This document shows, in pieces, positions 1 through 12,200 of a stretch of 64,000 nucleotides of DNA. A model generated the notes under the pieces. It worked only from the letters and a program-made list of their open reading frames with translations, did not search any database and was not told where the DNA came from. Origin of the DNA: Branchiostoma floridae (lineage: Eukaryota; Chordata; Leptocardii; Amphioxiformes; Branchiostomatidae); contig NC_049988.1 of the NCBI RefSeq assembly GCF_000003815.2, positions 1,254,309-1,318,308 of the forward strand, in the 5' to 3' direction. Both the position numbers and the translations under genes were made by a program. The first letter of the stretch is position 1; each line of letters begins with the position of its first letter.

Positions 1-91
1 AAATCACACAATGCAAATTGCTTGTGTTTCAATCCAATTTTCTATAAATAAGAAAAAAATTGAGAAACCACCATATTCTGTCGGTACTTAC

Positions 92-214
92 CAATACAAT
101 TATTTCCATCGGGCCCAAGAATCCATCCTTGTGGGCAGTGACAAGTGTAGCTGCCATTTGTGTTGGTACAGATGTGTGAACATTCAGAAATACCGAATAG
201 GCACTCGTCCAGAT
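92..214 (-). CDS. VWDE: VWDE-like gene exon 17: calcium-binding EGF
   Basis: 123 nt, phase 1-1, acceptor ttacacttccag, donor GTAAGT. Codes [20 protein letters not shown], then [21 protein letters not shown] second full cbEGF module, close in pattern to exon 16. The strong donor shows the gene continues to the left of the window. Confidence 0.93.
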
Positions 215-3200
215 CTGGAAGTGTAATTCCACAAAATATCACTTGCAAAGCTTCATATGCCATACAATAACAGTAAATTTAAGACAAACCAATGGAATTG
301 AATTTGAAAGTAACATGCCAATAGTTATTCAAACCATTCAGAAGCCGCATAATATCAATATATTTAAATGTGAGTATCAGCGTGATATAATTTACATGTA
401 AGTAAATGTGATTTTTCACGATGGTCAAATTTGGCCCCCAAATTTCTATTCGAACGTGGGGTATCGGGTTACCGGGGCTCCCGCGCGCGCTCCGGGGAAC
501 CTGACAGTAACTGGAACATCTTCCCACAGATCATGGTAGTTAGAAAAGCAACCCCAAACGTGCCTCGTCGATATTAAATGAAAACTGGCAGTGTGTACAC
601 GTCAATTCTTACCGTGTACGTGTGCTGCACAGTTTTGTCTCAATGTTTTCTGAAATGTGCCTAGTTGGTTGATTTAGAAAGGGTGTTTGGTGGACAAAAA
701 AAAAACAAATACCATATTTAGATTGGTCCTAAATTTGACTGAAAATCAAAATCTTTTATATCATATAGGTAATGATATTAAGATCAAACTTTCTGTCTTA
801 GGGATTTTTCAACTTCTACTTAAAACTATTTTTACATCCAAGATAGGGTCGAAAAATCATCATTTTTTTTCAAACTTTTACATGTTCCAAAATAAGCGGC
901 AGCAAAACTAAGCTTGCCAGATAACGGTTTATACTTGTGAAAATGTTTGTTTTTCTTCTGACGCACGGCACTCGGGAAAATGAGGGCGTTTTCTGCGTGT
1001 TTACTGTAACAACCTGCGTGGCGTCGGGCGTGGCGTATCGTAACCGGTAGAGCGTTCGGCTCGGAACCTAGAGGTTCTTAGTTCGATCCCCACCGTGCCC
1101 CGCCCCGACGTTGTGCCCTTGGGAAAGGCACTTTACACGACTTTCCTCTCTTCACCCAGGTGTAACAATGGGTACCTGACTTCGGTCGGGGAGGTATAGG
1201 ACTACATTTACCTTCTGTCTGTACCGTGTATGTGGCACTGTTAATATAAGTTACAAAACTTGAGTGCAGTGACACATTGCCCCCGTCTGTCCAAAAGCAA
1301 AATAGAAAAAAAAAAAACCTAAGGGTGACCACGGATGACCTCCAAAAGAACACCCGTTCTGTTCGATGCGCGCGCGATCACGTCATATCGAACCCGATTC
1401 GTGTTCTAAATCCCCACACAGAAGTCTGGAAATTTTGGGGCCAAATTTTACCATCGTGTTTTTTTTTATAAATGCAAACAAAAAGCAATAAGATGAGTTT
1501 GAAATGCTGCTCACAGCTTACCAATGCAGTCCGGTTCAACCAATATAAAACCCCGTTGACAGGTGCAGCGGTAGCTTCCCGGAACGTTCTGACAGATATG
1601 ATTACATCCATAGGCTTGGGCATCAGCGCACTCGTCGATATCTGTCACCAGAGGAAGCAAATTTTTATCAGACTTGCTAAAAAATTATGCATAATTTATT
1701 TATGCCATTCATATATTTATAAAGGTGGAAAGAAATACACAATATGAGGTTTGCACGAAAATATGTACCTTGACAGATATATCCATTCCCAAAGTACCCA
1801 GATGGACACCTGCCACATCTGACTTCTCCTCCACCTAGGTTGATGCAGCTGACCCCAGGAAAGCAGGCTCCTAACGCACACAGATCATCAAAGCTTATGT
1901 CGCAGTTTGGTCCCGTAGACCCGGCGTCACATGTACAGTTATAGCCGTTGAGTATGTCAATGCAGGTACCATTTGTACACGGACTGGACTCACACTCGTT
2001 GATCTCAGCCTCACAGTATTGTCCAGTGTAGCCGGGACATTCACATGTGTAGAAACCTTGACCTCTGGGCTTGGTGACGTCAGGGATACATGACCCATCG
2101 TGTTGACACGGGCAATCCATGATTTGGAACTGGAAGGTTTGTTGGGAAGAGGCACCACATTCATCAGTTATGGTGATTAGCACATTGAAGGGAGTCGAGT
2201 TATGCCCATACCATGAAAGATAACCATTTGGTTGCAGCTGAACACCATGCTGACTTGGTGAACTTGTGTCTTTAGAAAAGGTGACTTGCCTACCCTCTGG
2301 GTCATCTGCGCCGATTGTAAGGGTAAGATTTTCACCTGCTACCTTGGTGATGGTTGATGGGGAGTTGAAACGCGGGGCCCGATTGACTGTTGAATATTAA
2401 AATAGATGTTAGTAAGTACCAATTAATGATTTGGAAATTAAAGAAACATGTTTTCACCTTCTGTCAAGTCATGTTAGGATAAAAAAGCAAACAGGGTATT
2501 TGGGGGCGGTTAACAAAGTTCCTATACTTAAAATTAAGATAAAATTGAAAAACTGATATCTAAATGGTAAAACAAATTACCACATGGATAGGATTGTTCA
2601 TTCATGCAAATTTATATACAAATTATAACTTAACTACACATACCAGGACGCTCTGTCCAAGTGTGGTTGGAGAGCTGAGGTAAACACTGTTGGCACCAGT
2701 TGTCAGGGTCGGCTTCCCCACTGGCAAAACAATGGCCCCGAATGTTGCACGTATTTGGCTTTAGGAAATAAATGAATAAATAAATGAAACATATGCCGGT
2801 AACAGTTTAAGATAAATAGGCACAATAAAGGAAGACAAAAATTATATCCAAGTCATACTGTAATTTGATGTCAAACGCTGTAGAACAAACATTACCTTTA
2901 AAATGCAGTTACCTCCCTCAAAGCACTCCTGGCAGACTGAGTCGTACACAGTAAAAAGTAATTCCTGGCTGAACCTCTGTCCATCGTTGCTGACGGAAAG
3001 CATCATCCCGTGAGTGACTGCTCCTTCTCTCTCAGCCGGGGTGCCTAGTGCCACAGGGGACCTCGGTAGATGACATCGAACTTCACCCGAACTGATCATC
3101 CGACCCTCCGTCTGTCCTGATGTGTCAGATTTGATTTGGCGTGTCCCTTCATGGATCTGAAATGCAAGCAATGCTTTTACAAAACATAAAACTAGAGTAC

Positions 3201-6200
3201 GTGAAATGATCCATTGACAAATTATAAATGATGATCCTGTCCATGTCTTTGGTAGTTAAGACTTGGCTTCAAAATTGTATTGAACGTAATCAAAACACTA
3301 ACCGAGACCTGGGTCACTCGACAGGTTAAGTTTTCTGAGTCAATCAACCCGTCAGCAATAAAGGTAGCCTTCATACATGGTCGATGCCTGATGTCACACA
3401 GACCCTTTGCTGGTAAAAACAGTGTCTGTGGTGCTCTTCCAACTTGCATTGAGCAGTCAGCTGAGGTGTACCCTTCCTTGCACTGACAGGTTCCGTTGAC
3501 GCACTCACCCCTCTGGCTGCACTGACGGGGACAAAGCTGACTAGTGATGATGGCAGGAGGTACTGCAACCCCATCCTCGTTGGTCTCATAGAGAGATGTG
3601 TTTTGATAGGCAAGTTCAGAACACTCCTCTTCAATCTCGTCTGCAGCTGATAGTGCATATGATATATCCTCTGTAACCTGTAAAGGCATGCACAATTAAT
3701 TACATACTATGTACGCCATCTTAAAACATTATATCTTTTTATCTTTCTATATTCTTAAATTTACTGTTAAGTGTCCTGTCCTTGTACATGTTCAACTCCA
3801 TTTGTGTTGTCTCTGTTTTTGTTAGCAAGCATAGCCCTTTGTAATAGCCACAGGCTAGTCGGGCAGCTAAACAGCCAAACCAATAATTGAATGAGTAAAT
3901 GCAAAAAAATAATCACAAAATATTTCATTTACGTTGCACATATTCTGGAATGATTTTTCAATTAAAATTTTCCCACCTGTAAATCAGCCATACATGAGGC
4001 AACTTTGGAAAAGATGTCAATGCCGAAGACATCTCGACATGTCGTAGCCAGTGTGAGGTTCATTACAGCTTCCTGGCATATTCCCCTCGCTCCATCCTCT
4101 GTTATACCGAAATTTGGCGTAGGCCAATCATTCACAACAGGTACAAAACTGATCTGAGGGTCAAACTCATAGTTATCAAGCTCATTTAAGTCGTCAGTGT
4201 ACAGTTCTGGATCATTTCGAATGTCAGTAACATCCCTTTTCCTTCTCCGTGCACATTGGTTATTTTTACTAGCTCTGAGCAGGGTATCACCATCGCCACT
4301 ATGGGTCATCCCAATTTGCATGGTGCTAACAGTATCTGTCTCCACAAGTTTGGTGAAATCACATTCGAGATTGTTGCCAGTAATGCACTCACAATATTCC
4401 ACATCTGGTACTTGTGCAGTAGTTGGTGTAAAGCATTCAGCATTAAAAAGGCTGGTGCCATTGACCCTGGGTACAAAATCAGACAAAAATATTGACAGTT
4501 TAGTATTACAATGTTTTGTAATTGTTTCGAAGAATGAATTAGAGACTCTAGGAAGTTTTACAACTCATCCATGTGTCATATAAGTAAGAAATTGTGTCAT
4601 ACTTTATAAGATAAAAACATACAGCACAGATAGATACATTCTATCAAGAATTAGTTCCGAACGTATTCACAGTGGTAGTCTTTTACATGATCATACTGAC
4701 AGAAGATTGATGTCTAAGTTATTAATTAAAGTTCCATAAAAGGTTTACTTAACGTATTGAAATTTTGATCCATTGTTAACACATCGAGGTTTTGAGATAC
4801 ACAACACAAAAGCTCCCGAATGTGTTCAGTAAGGCATTTGATAAACAGCACTGTGCAGATCAAAATTATATTTAAATAATCAAAGAAATTAGGTGATTCC
4901 GTAGCAGCAAATTATAAGCAGGTAGCAAAAATGATGTTTATAGGCACTTTTCTGGGATACATGTATGTATGTTTTACATTTTACAGACCCTTGGCCTTAT
5001 GCTACATAAACTTGATTTAGTGTCCATGTCTGAAAACAGACATAAATGCTTTCATTTAAAATGCGGTTTTAGTGATCTGATATTCATTCTTAACGATCCA
5101 GATTTCACTTCAAAAGTCATCAAAAATAAATATTATATTTGATATATCAATAGTACTGCATAAATTGCAAACACGAGGCTTACCGCCAATCTTCAGAATA
5201 TTCATGGTGCCAGTCCCTCCATCTATGATGTGGTGACAAGCTTCCATCACGCATCCGCAGGTCATTACTTGGATTGTCGTCCCAAAAGCCACAGAGACCC
5301 TCTGTGTGTTCGAAGTCTACTCTCGGTGCATGGACCGTTATCTGCATGTGTGTTGAACGAGCATCTGCAACAACATAGGCTCCAGACGGCATGCTCACCT
5401 GTGTCATAAAGCATGAGCTTGGTTTACACTAGTGTAGTCAAGTACCCTTCTTCACGATTGAGTAATCTTGAATCCATGCTCAATTCCGTCTTTCTATGGA
5501 GGCATGTCACGTTTCGACTCCGGGTGAGTTAATAAACGCTTACGCCAGGATTCTTCTATCTAAATCTGAATCAGGCTTGAAGGAATGTCTAAGAACACTT
5601 GATCAATTTTGTTCTATTAGGAAGTTAATGAAAATAAAACTAAAGATATTCACAAAAAACCAACACTCTCCATATAAAGTACAAGGCTGCACAATTGATA
5701 TTACAACTTCCTATACACACCAAGGAGTCGATCTAACACCCTTAGCTTCATTTAAGCCCGGGGGGGGGGGTTCGCTGTCGTGACAGGTTGTGTTTTGCTA
5801 TCTCTGCATCTATGCTCACAAAAGTCCGTTTTTCCCGGTGTAAAGTAATCTTCAATCTCCATGTGGTGAACAAAACGTGTTGCTGACGGTACCAGGAACC
5901 TTATCGAGCAGAAAGCCGTCCTATTTGCCAGAATTCGTTGAAGTCTGTCTACCCAAGCCGCCAGGTACCGTGTGAAGGAGTTCCTTTGTTCAGCCGCCCG
6001 TTGGCACCTTTACACTACAAGATGCACAGTCCTGCTGCCACGGCCTCAGCTTTGAAGAGTAAGATCTCTGAACGTTTATAACTTTTCGAAGCTCACCAAA
6101 CAAATCCAGCTTGGCAGGCTGATAGATTAATAGAGATAGCAAAACAACGACAGCCCCCCCCCCCCCACACACACTCTCATTGCGCTGAAGGAAGTCCGCC

Positions 6201-9200
6201 TTGAACTTTTTACAAAATTTGAAAACCTTCCCAATAATAGGGCCTTCACACTTAAACCGAATTAGCAGGAATCAAGCAAATCCAACCGGAATAAAGTATT
6301 TGCAAAATTCGTGCCACATTCCGGGCCATTCCGAGTTGGAATTCCAAATGGACCTTATATCCCCTTCAGACGAGAAGAAATGAGCCAAAATGCCGTCAGA
6401 ATGGAAAGTCTTTTCTATTCCTGAGAATTCGTACTGTATTCTAGAAATTCTTACTGCATTCGAGATATTCTTTTGGCCACATTCGGGCAGGATTCGAAGT
6501 GGCTTGCCCTTTCTGTTCTCCATCGAATGAGATAAGAATGTTTCGAATAATGTTGGAATGCCACAGAATGCGGTCAGACTGCAGTTAGAATAGTTAGAAT
6601 CCACTTGGAATGCCAATCGATATGTCTCCGGTTCGAATGCACCTCGACAGTTTTGAAAGAACGGGGACGAATATCAGTACGAATTGCCAGGAATTGCCAG
6701 GAATAGAAAATAATTTTCATTCTGACGGCATTCCGGCTCATTCGTGCTCTCGTGTGAAGGGCCGGGCTTAAGCCAGAGTCTCTCCTAGAAGGAAGATTGG
6801 TGCGTAGAAATAAGAATTCCTCCCAGCGCTTCACTTTGATCAAGGATATCATTGCTATATATAACTTTATTAGACATGATGACTTGAGTAAGGAATTGCG
6901 TGACAGTGTACGACCAGGTCTTGACTCAGGCACTTTGAGTCATACAGGAGATAACAAGGAAGCTCCTAATTCCCCCGAAAGGCCCAGTACATCGACTCGC
7001 GATCTATCGGAGGATGAGTGCGAGGACCATCTACCAAAACAAACAGTGAGTACGCAACTTCCAACGATCTCCTGCCTTTTGTGTGACACGGTGTCTTCCC
7101 GGGAAGTACCCATCCATGGAGTGTGCGAATCGTGTAAAGTTATTCCCGAATCTGTAAGGATACTAACACACACGGTATAGCAGATCCAGGCAGAGATAAA
7201 AATACTGAAAGACGACAAAAACTGCGACCTTAATGTGCTTAACCGAAGAGAAGATCTAATCGCAGAAGTGCAGCGACTTCGTGACGAAAATGCCTCGCGA
7301 ATATCTAGGAGTTATCACAACAACGTCAACAACAGCAACAAGAGCCTGACGACTGGGAAACGTCTAGGAAAAGATGCACTCGAAGGGATGTGGAAATAGA
7401 CAAACCTCCACAAGAGGCAATCAGAACCTCAAACAGATTCTCCCCACTGTCCACCCCAGGCAGAGATGATGTTGACTCTCGTCAGGAATGTGTTATATCT
7501 CAAACAGAAAACCAACAGTGCCCGATCGCCCAACAAATCGGACGGCACAGGAAACACCAGCGAGCCAGGTACTACAAACCCACTGCACCAGAAAAGATAG
7601 CCATCATCGGGGATTCCATGATAAAGCACCTCAAAGGCAAGAAGATGTCCAGAAGAAATAACGTCAAGTGTTTCACCCACCACGGAGCCCGCCTAGAACA
7701 GCTGATCCCCTCTGCACAAAGAATTGTCCGGAATAAAAATCCTAGCACAGTCATCGTCCACGCAGGAACCAACACGTTACAACAACGAGCCTGCTCACCT
7801 TGCAACGCAGAAATCCTACCACCTGGCATCGGCACTTAATCAATCTGGCGCGAAGAACATCGCGTTGTCAGGTGTGATCATGCGGGCCAAAGGTGATATA
7901 GGATGGACCCGCCAAGTCAACATAGGCATGCAACAAATGTGCGACAGGAACGGCTGGCATTTCATCGACAATAGCAACATCGGACTGCATCACATCTGCC
8001 ATGACAGAGTTCACCTGAATGGACAAGGAACTATCCAACTTGCAAAGAGCTTCATAAGCTTCCTGCACGGAGACCGCCCAATGAGAGTTCGCACCGGAGT
8101 ATCCTTCGCAGATGCCTTGAGGGCCCAGCCACTGATGGATGCCGCGTTGTTTTCTAGAAGGAAGCCCCCCCCCCCCCCCCCCCTGAGGACTGTTCTAGCG
8201 AAACAGGTTAAATCCTTCCATCGTTTTTACTTTGCAATGCACGATCCCTTGTAAACAAACTCGATGATTTGTCTGATACTATGGCCGGCCATAATATCGA
8301 TGTAGGTGTTGTAACAGAAACATAATATACACCTAGTCACCCTGTAGAATGTACTAATATAGAAGGGTACACACTCTTTTCCCGTTGTCGCACTACTGGT
8401 AACCGTGGCGGGGGCATTGCCATTTATGTACGGGAGAGTATACCCGCCGAAATTGAGTGCCTATGGGTACTAGCCAAACCATACTGGACACCAAGACACA
8501 TTACAAACCTAGCTATCTGTGTTGTTTATAACCCCCCAAGTAGTCCGTACCAGGATATGTTAAGTGATTATCTTCTCAACAGTATTGACAAGATTACCAC
8601 CAAATGTCCGCACGGAGGAGTATGTATTATGGGCGATTTTAACAGGTTCGAAATCAATTCCGTTCTTCATGGAAGCAAGCTCGACCAAGTCATGAAACAC
8701 CCTACCAGGGGAGGGGCAGTACTCGACCTGATAATTACTAACTTAAAGTCATCCTGCCAAAACCCTTGTTTTGAAGAGCCGTTGGGTCAGAGCGACCACA
8801 ACACCGTGTTTTGGTACCCAGTAGACCACAAACCCACCAACACTACTTCTAAAGTAACTTTTCGGCAAATGAAAGATTCTAATATACGCTCATTTGGACT
8901 ATGGATTTCACAGCACCCATGGGCTGAGGTCATGGACGCTGCAGATACCCAAACCAAAGTTGGCAATTTTTACGACACTCAAAAGGCTAAAATTGACCAT
9001 CACTTCCCTTACAAATCGTTTGTAAAACATAATAGCGACAAAGCATGGATGACCCCGCAGATAAAGTCTGCAATTAGAAGACGACAAAAAGCCTTTCATA
9101 CAGGTGACATGGTCCTGTACAGAAAGATTTGAAATCAGGGTAATTCTTTTATGCTCAAAAGCTAAAAAAAAACGCCATTATGTTTCCAAGGTAAAATCCA

Positions 9201-12200
9201 TAAAGAAAGATAACCCAGGTAAATGGCACCAATGTTTGTGTAATATTTTAAACTCTTCTAGATCCCCAGTTTCGGTTTGTCTCACTGATAATGCCCACTT
9301 GCATGACAAAGACTTTGCCGAACTAATCAATAGTCACTTCTCATCAATAGTGAATGAATTGCCCCGTTTAGATCTTGACTTGTTACCCACTTACTTACCA
9401 TCACCGTCCAGGCCACCACGAATTTCCCCATGGGAGGTCTACGAAACGTTAAGACGCCTTAACTCTAATAAGTGTAACGGTCCGGATAACTTGCAACCTC
9501 AAATAGTCAAACAGTATACGGCTGAATCAGCGAAGTCCTCGCTCATATCTTTAACTCGTCATTAGAGGAAGGCTATGTTCCAAAACAATGGAAAAAGGCC
9601 ATTATCTCATAATTCCTAAAAAGTCGCCAGCCTCACTTAATAATCTACGGCCAATCTCTCTAACTTCAGTCCTCATCAAAGCTTTTGAATCATTTGTAAC
9701 GAAATGGGTTCTTCAGGACGTGGCAAATGTACTGAACCCTAACCAGTTTGGCTGTAGAAGAGGAATGTTCACTGTTCACTACTTAACTGCAATGGTCAAC
9801 TCGATCCTCATTGGTGCCGAAAGTCCCAAAAGTATCCAAACGATTCTTCTAACAGATTTCAGCAAGGCTTTTGATAGAATTAATCACACCACTTTAATTA
9901 ACAAAATGTTACAGTATGGCGCACGTTCCTCAATTTTGCCATGGCTCTACAATTTTCTTAGTAACCGATTACAATGTGTCCGCTACCATGGTGTAACTTC
10001 AAGCTGAAGAGAAATTTCGTCTGGCGTCCCCCAAGGCACAAAATTAGGTCCTATCCTCTTGTTGATTTATATTAACGACGCCCTCAGAGAAGACGTTCTA
10101 GACCGTTATAAATTTGTCGACGACTTATCAATTTGTGAAAGTAGAATGTTCTATGAACCCAGCCAAGTACAAAACGACATGATTCTAAACGGTGAAAAAT
10201 TTAAACTACTAATGATTTCGTTTATGAAGACTGCCCCCACCCCCGACAATCTCACTTAACGATACGCCCCTTGAATACACGAAAGACGCATGTATACTTG
10301 GCCTATGGTTCTCCAAAGAGCAAACATGTGGACATCATTACACAAAAGGCAAGTTCACGCCTTTTTTGGCTGAAAAAATTAAAACGATTTGGACTCCCCA
10401 CCCAAGATCTCATCAAATTCTATCAGGGTTATATAGCCTACTTTAGAGTACGCTGCTCCAGTTTGGAGCCCGAGTATCACGGTGCTGAAATCCATGAAGA
10501 TCGAGCGAGTACAAAAGAGTGCCCTAAGAATTATTCTTGGTCTCCTATATACGTCTTATAACGAAGCCCTAACTTATTTATGTCTCCCCTAATTAGAAAA
10601 CAGGAGGAAAAACCTTAGCCTTACGTTTGCCAAATACTTGCTTAGTTCTCCTATCTTTAGAAGCTGGCTTGGCATTTGGTGGGTGGGTAGGGGTCGAGAA
10701 AACGAAGGGGGAGTTCGATAATGACCCCCTAGCAGCTTGCTACTGTACTGCAGCGGAACCTCCATGTTTGATATTTCGCATTCTGGACATGCTGCGGTCG
10801 TGATTTTTTAGCTGTAGATAGCCCCCGGGGCAGAGAGTGATTGCTGTGGGTTTGGGGCCCCTTTTTGGGAACTAAACATCCTACATCTGCTTATAATCAT
10901 TGTCAAGTTTACACAAAACAAAACATTCATTACCATGTTTACTTTTGACGAAAGGCTTAACATTTTCTTACTTTGTACTTTTTGCCATTAGGGTCCCTAT
11001 CAACAGCCACTGCATGGGAAAGGGGTCTTCCGTCGGCTGTTTTGTAAGAGGCTGTTGGGTGAGCGAACCCATATTTTGATTGGCACATATCGATGATGAC
11101 GATGTTATTGTCTTCTCGCACAGCCACGCCACAGTTGCAAGTTACAGAGCCACAGTGCCAATGTCTTGCCTGGACCTGCACAAAGCAACAACGACAACAG
11201 ACACATAGATCATATGATGATTTACTTTGTCTTTATATGATGCAGGATAAGTTTTATAAGGACAAAAAATAAAATGAAAAATCAACAACATAAATTTGAT
11301 ATAGAGTAACTTAAATAGAACAGGAGTGATAACCATGTTTCCAATAAGTATACGACGGAGAGTAAAATTGAATGTTATCAATTATACAACAATCACACTT
11401 TTCATCGTAGAGTTGGTACTTGACGCAATATAAAGGCATCTTATCTTCTGGAGACTGAAAAACTTAATAGGTTGCTGGATTTATGTTGCGACAGCGATGA
11501 TTTTGATATCAGTACGCCATTGTCAGAAAATTCTCTATATTTGACCCACTTACAGTCACCGGAGGAATACTAAATGTCTTAGTTATCAATTTCTTTGGGA
11601 ATCACACGGTGGTCACGTTGCTAGGGTGAAATCCTCATCACTATTCCAGTGAGAGTTTTGCGCACACAAGCAGGTGTGCCGTGAGCTGTGGAGGTGTGAA
11701 ACCACAACGAACTTTTTACCAAAAATAAAGCAATATTTTATAATTACATCAAAGAAACAATGTGCATACACGGAATTTACATGATTTCACTTTAAAAATA
11801 TTAAAGTTTTAATATATGACTACATATGTACGAAACGCTTTAAATTGCCAGCCTTTTACATGTGCGTATCAAAGATTGTTTTCGGTCACTGGACTTTGAA
11901 TTCATTTCTCTTTTTACGTACCAAACAAAGGTTCAATCTATACCTAAAGATTCAGGACCTGTGAATGCAATTCCCATTGAACAGTTTTAAGTGTCTACGA
12001 GGTTTTAGCAAATTTTGTCCCAATTTTAGTGAATTTGTTCCCATAGTTCCACAATCACGCAAGACAATAGTTTTATTTTTTAACTTAAGATGGCAGCAAT
12101 ATGTTTTTTTTTTCACGATGGGGTTTTTATGGTAGAATTTGGTGCAAAGGATCGAGAGATATTGCTCAAATACTAATTGTACGGTTTTTTTTTCAAATTT

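Larger units (their letters stand above)
6783..10668 (+). mobile_element. decayed CR1-type non-LTR retrotransposon
   Basis: ORF1 remnant (6797-8200): a Cys-pair segment (CLLCDT...CESC), then an SGNH-esterase-like domain with GDSM, HAGTN and [13 protein letters not shown]2 remnant: APE endonuclease ([14 protein letters not shown] at about 8235, then MGDFN and SDHN near 8630-8800), then reverse transcriptase with [11 protein letters not shown] (motif A, about 9855), [12 protein letters not shown] (motif B, about 10020) and FVDD in place of the usual [FY]ADD (about 10120). A C-terminal [11 protein letters not shown] block follows at about 10610. Several stops and frameshifts make it dead. An ORF1 with an esterase is typical of the CR1 clade. 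It lies antisense to the host gene, in the intron between exons 9 and 10. Confidence 0.85.

Noticed and set aside
1026-1099. A functional tRNA gene
   Set aside because: The stems are poorly paired and it is followed by a SINE body and A-tail, so it is the head of a SINE.
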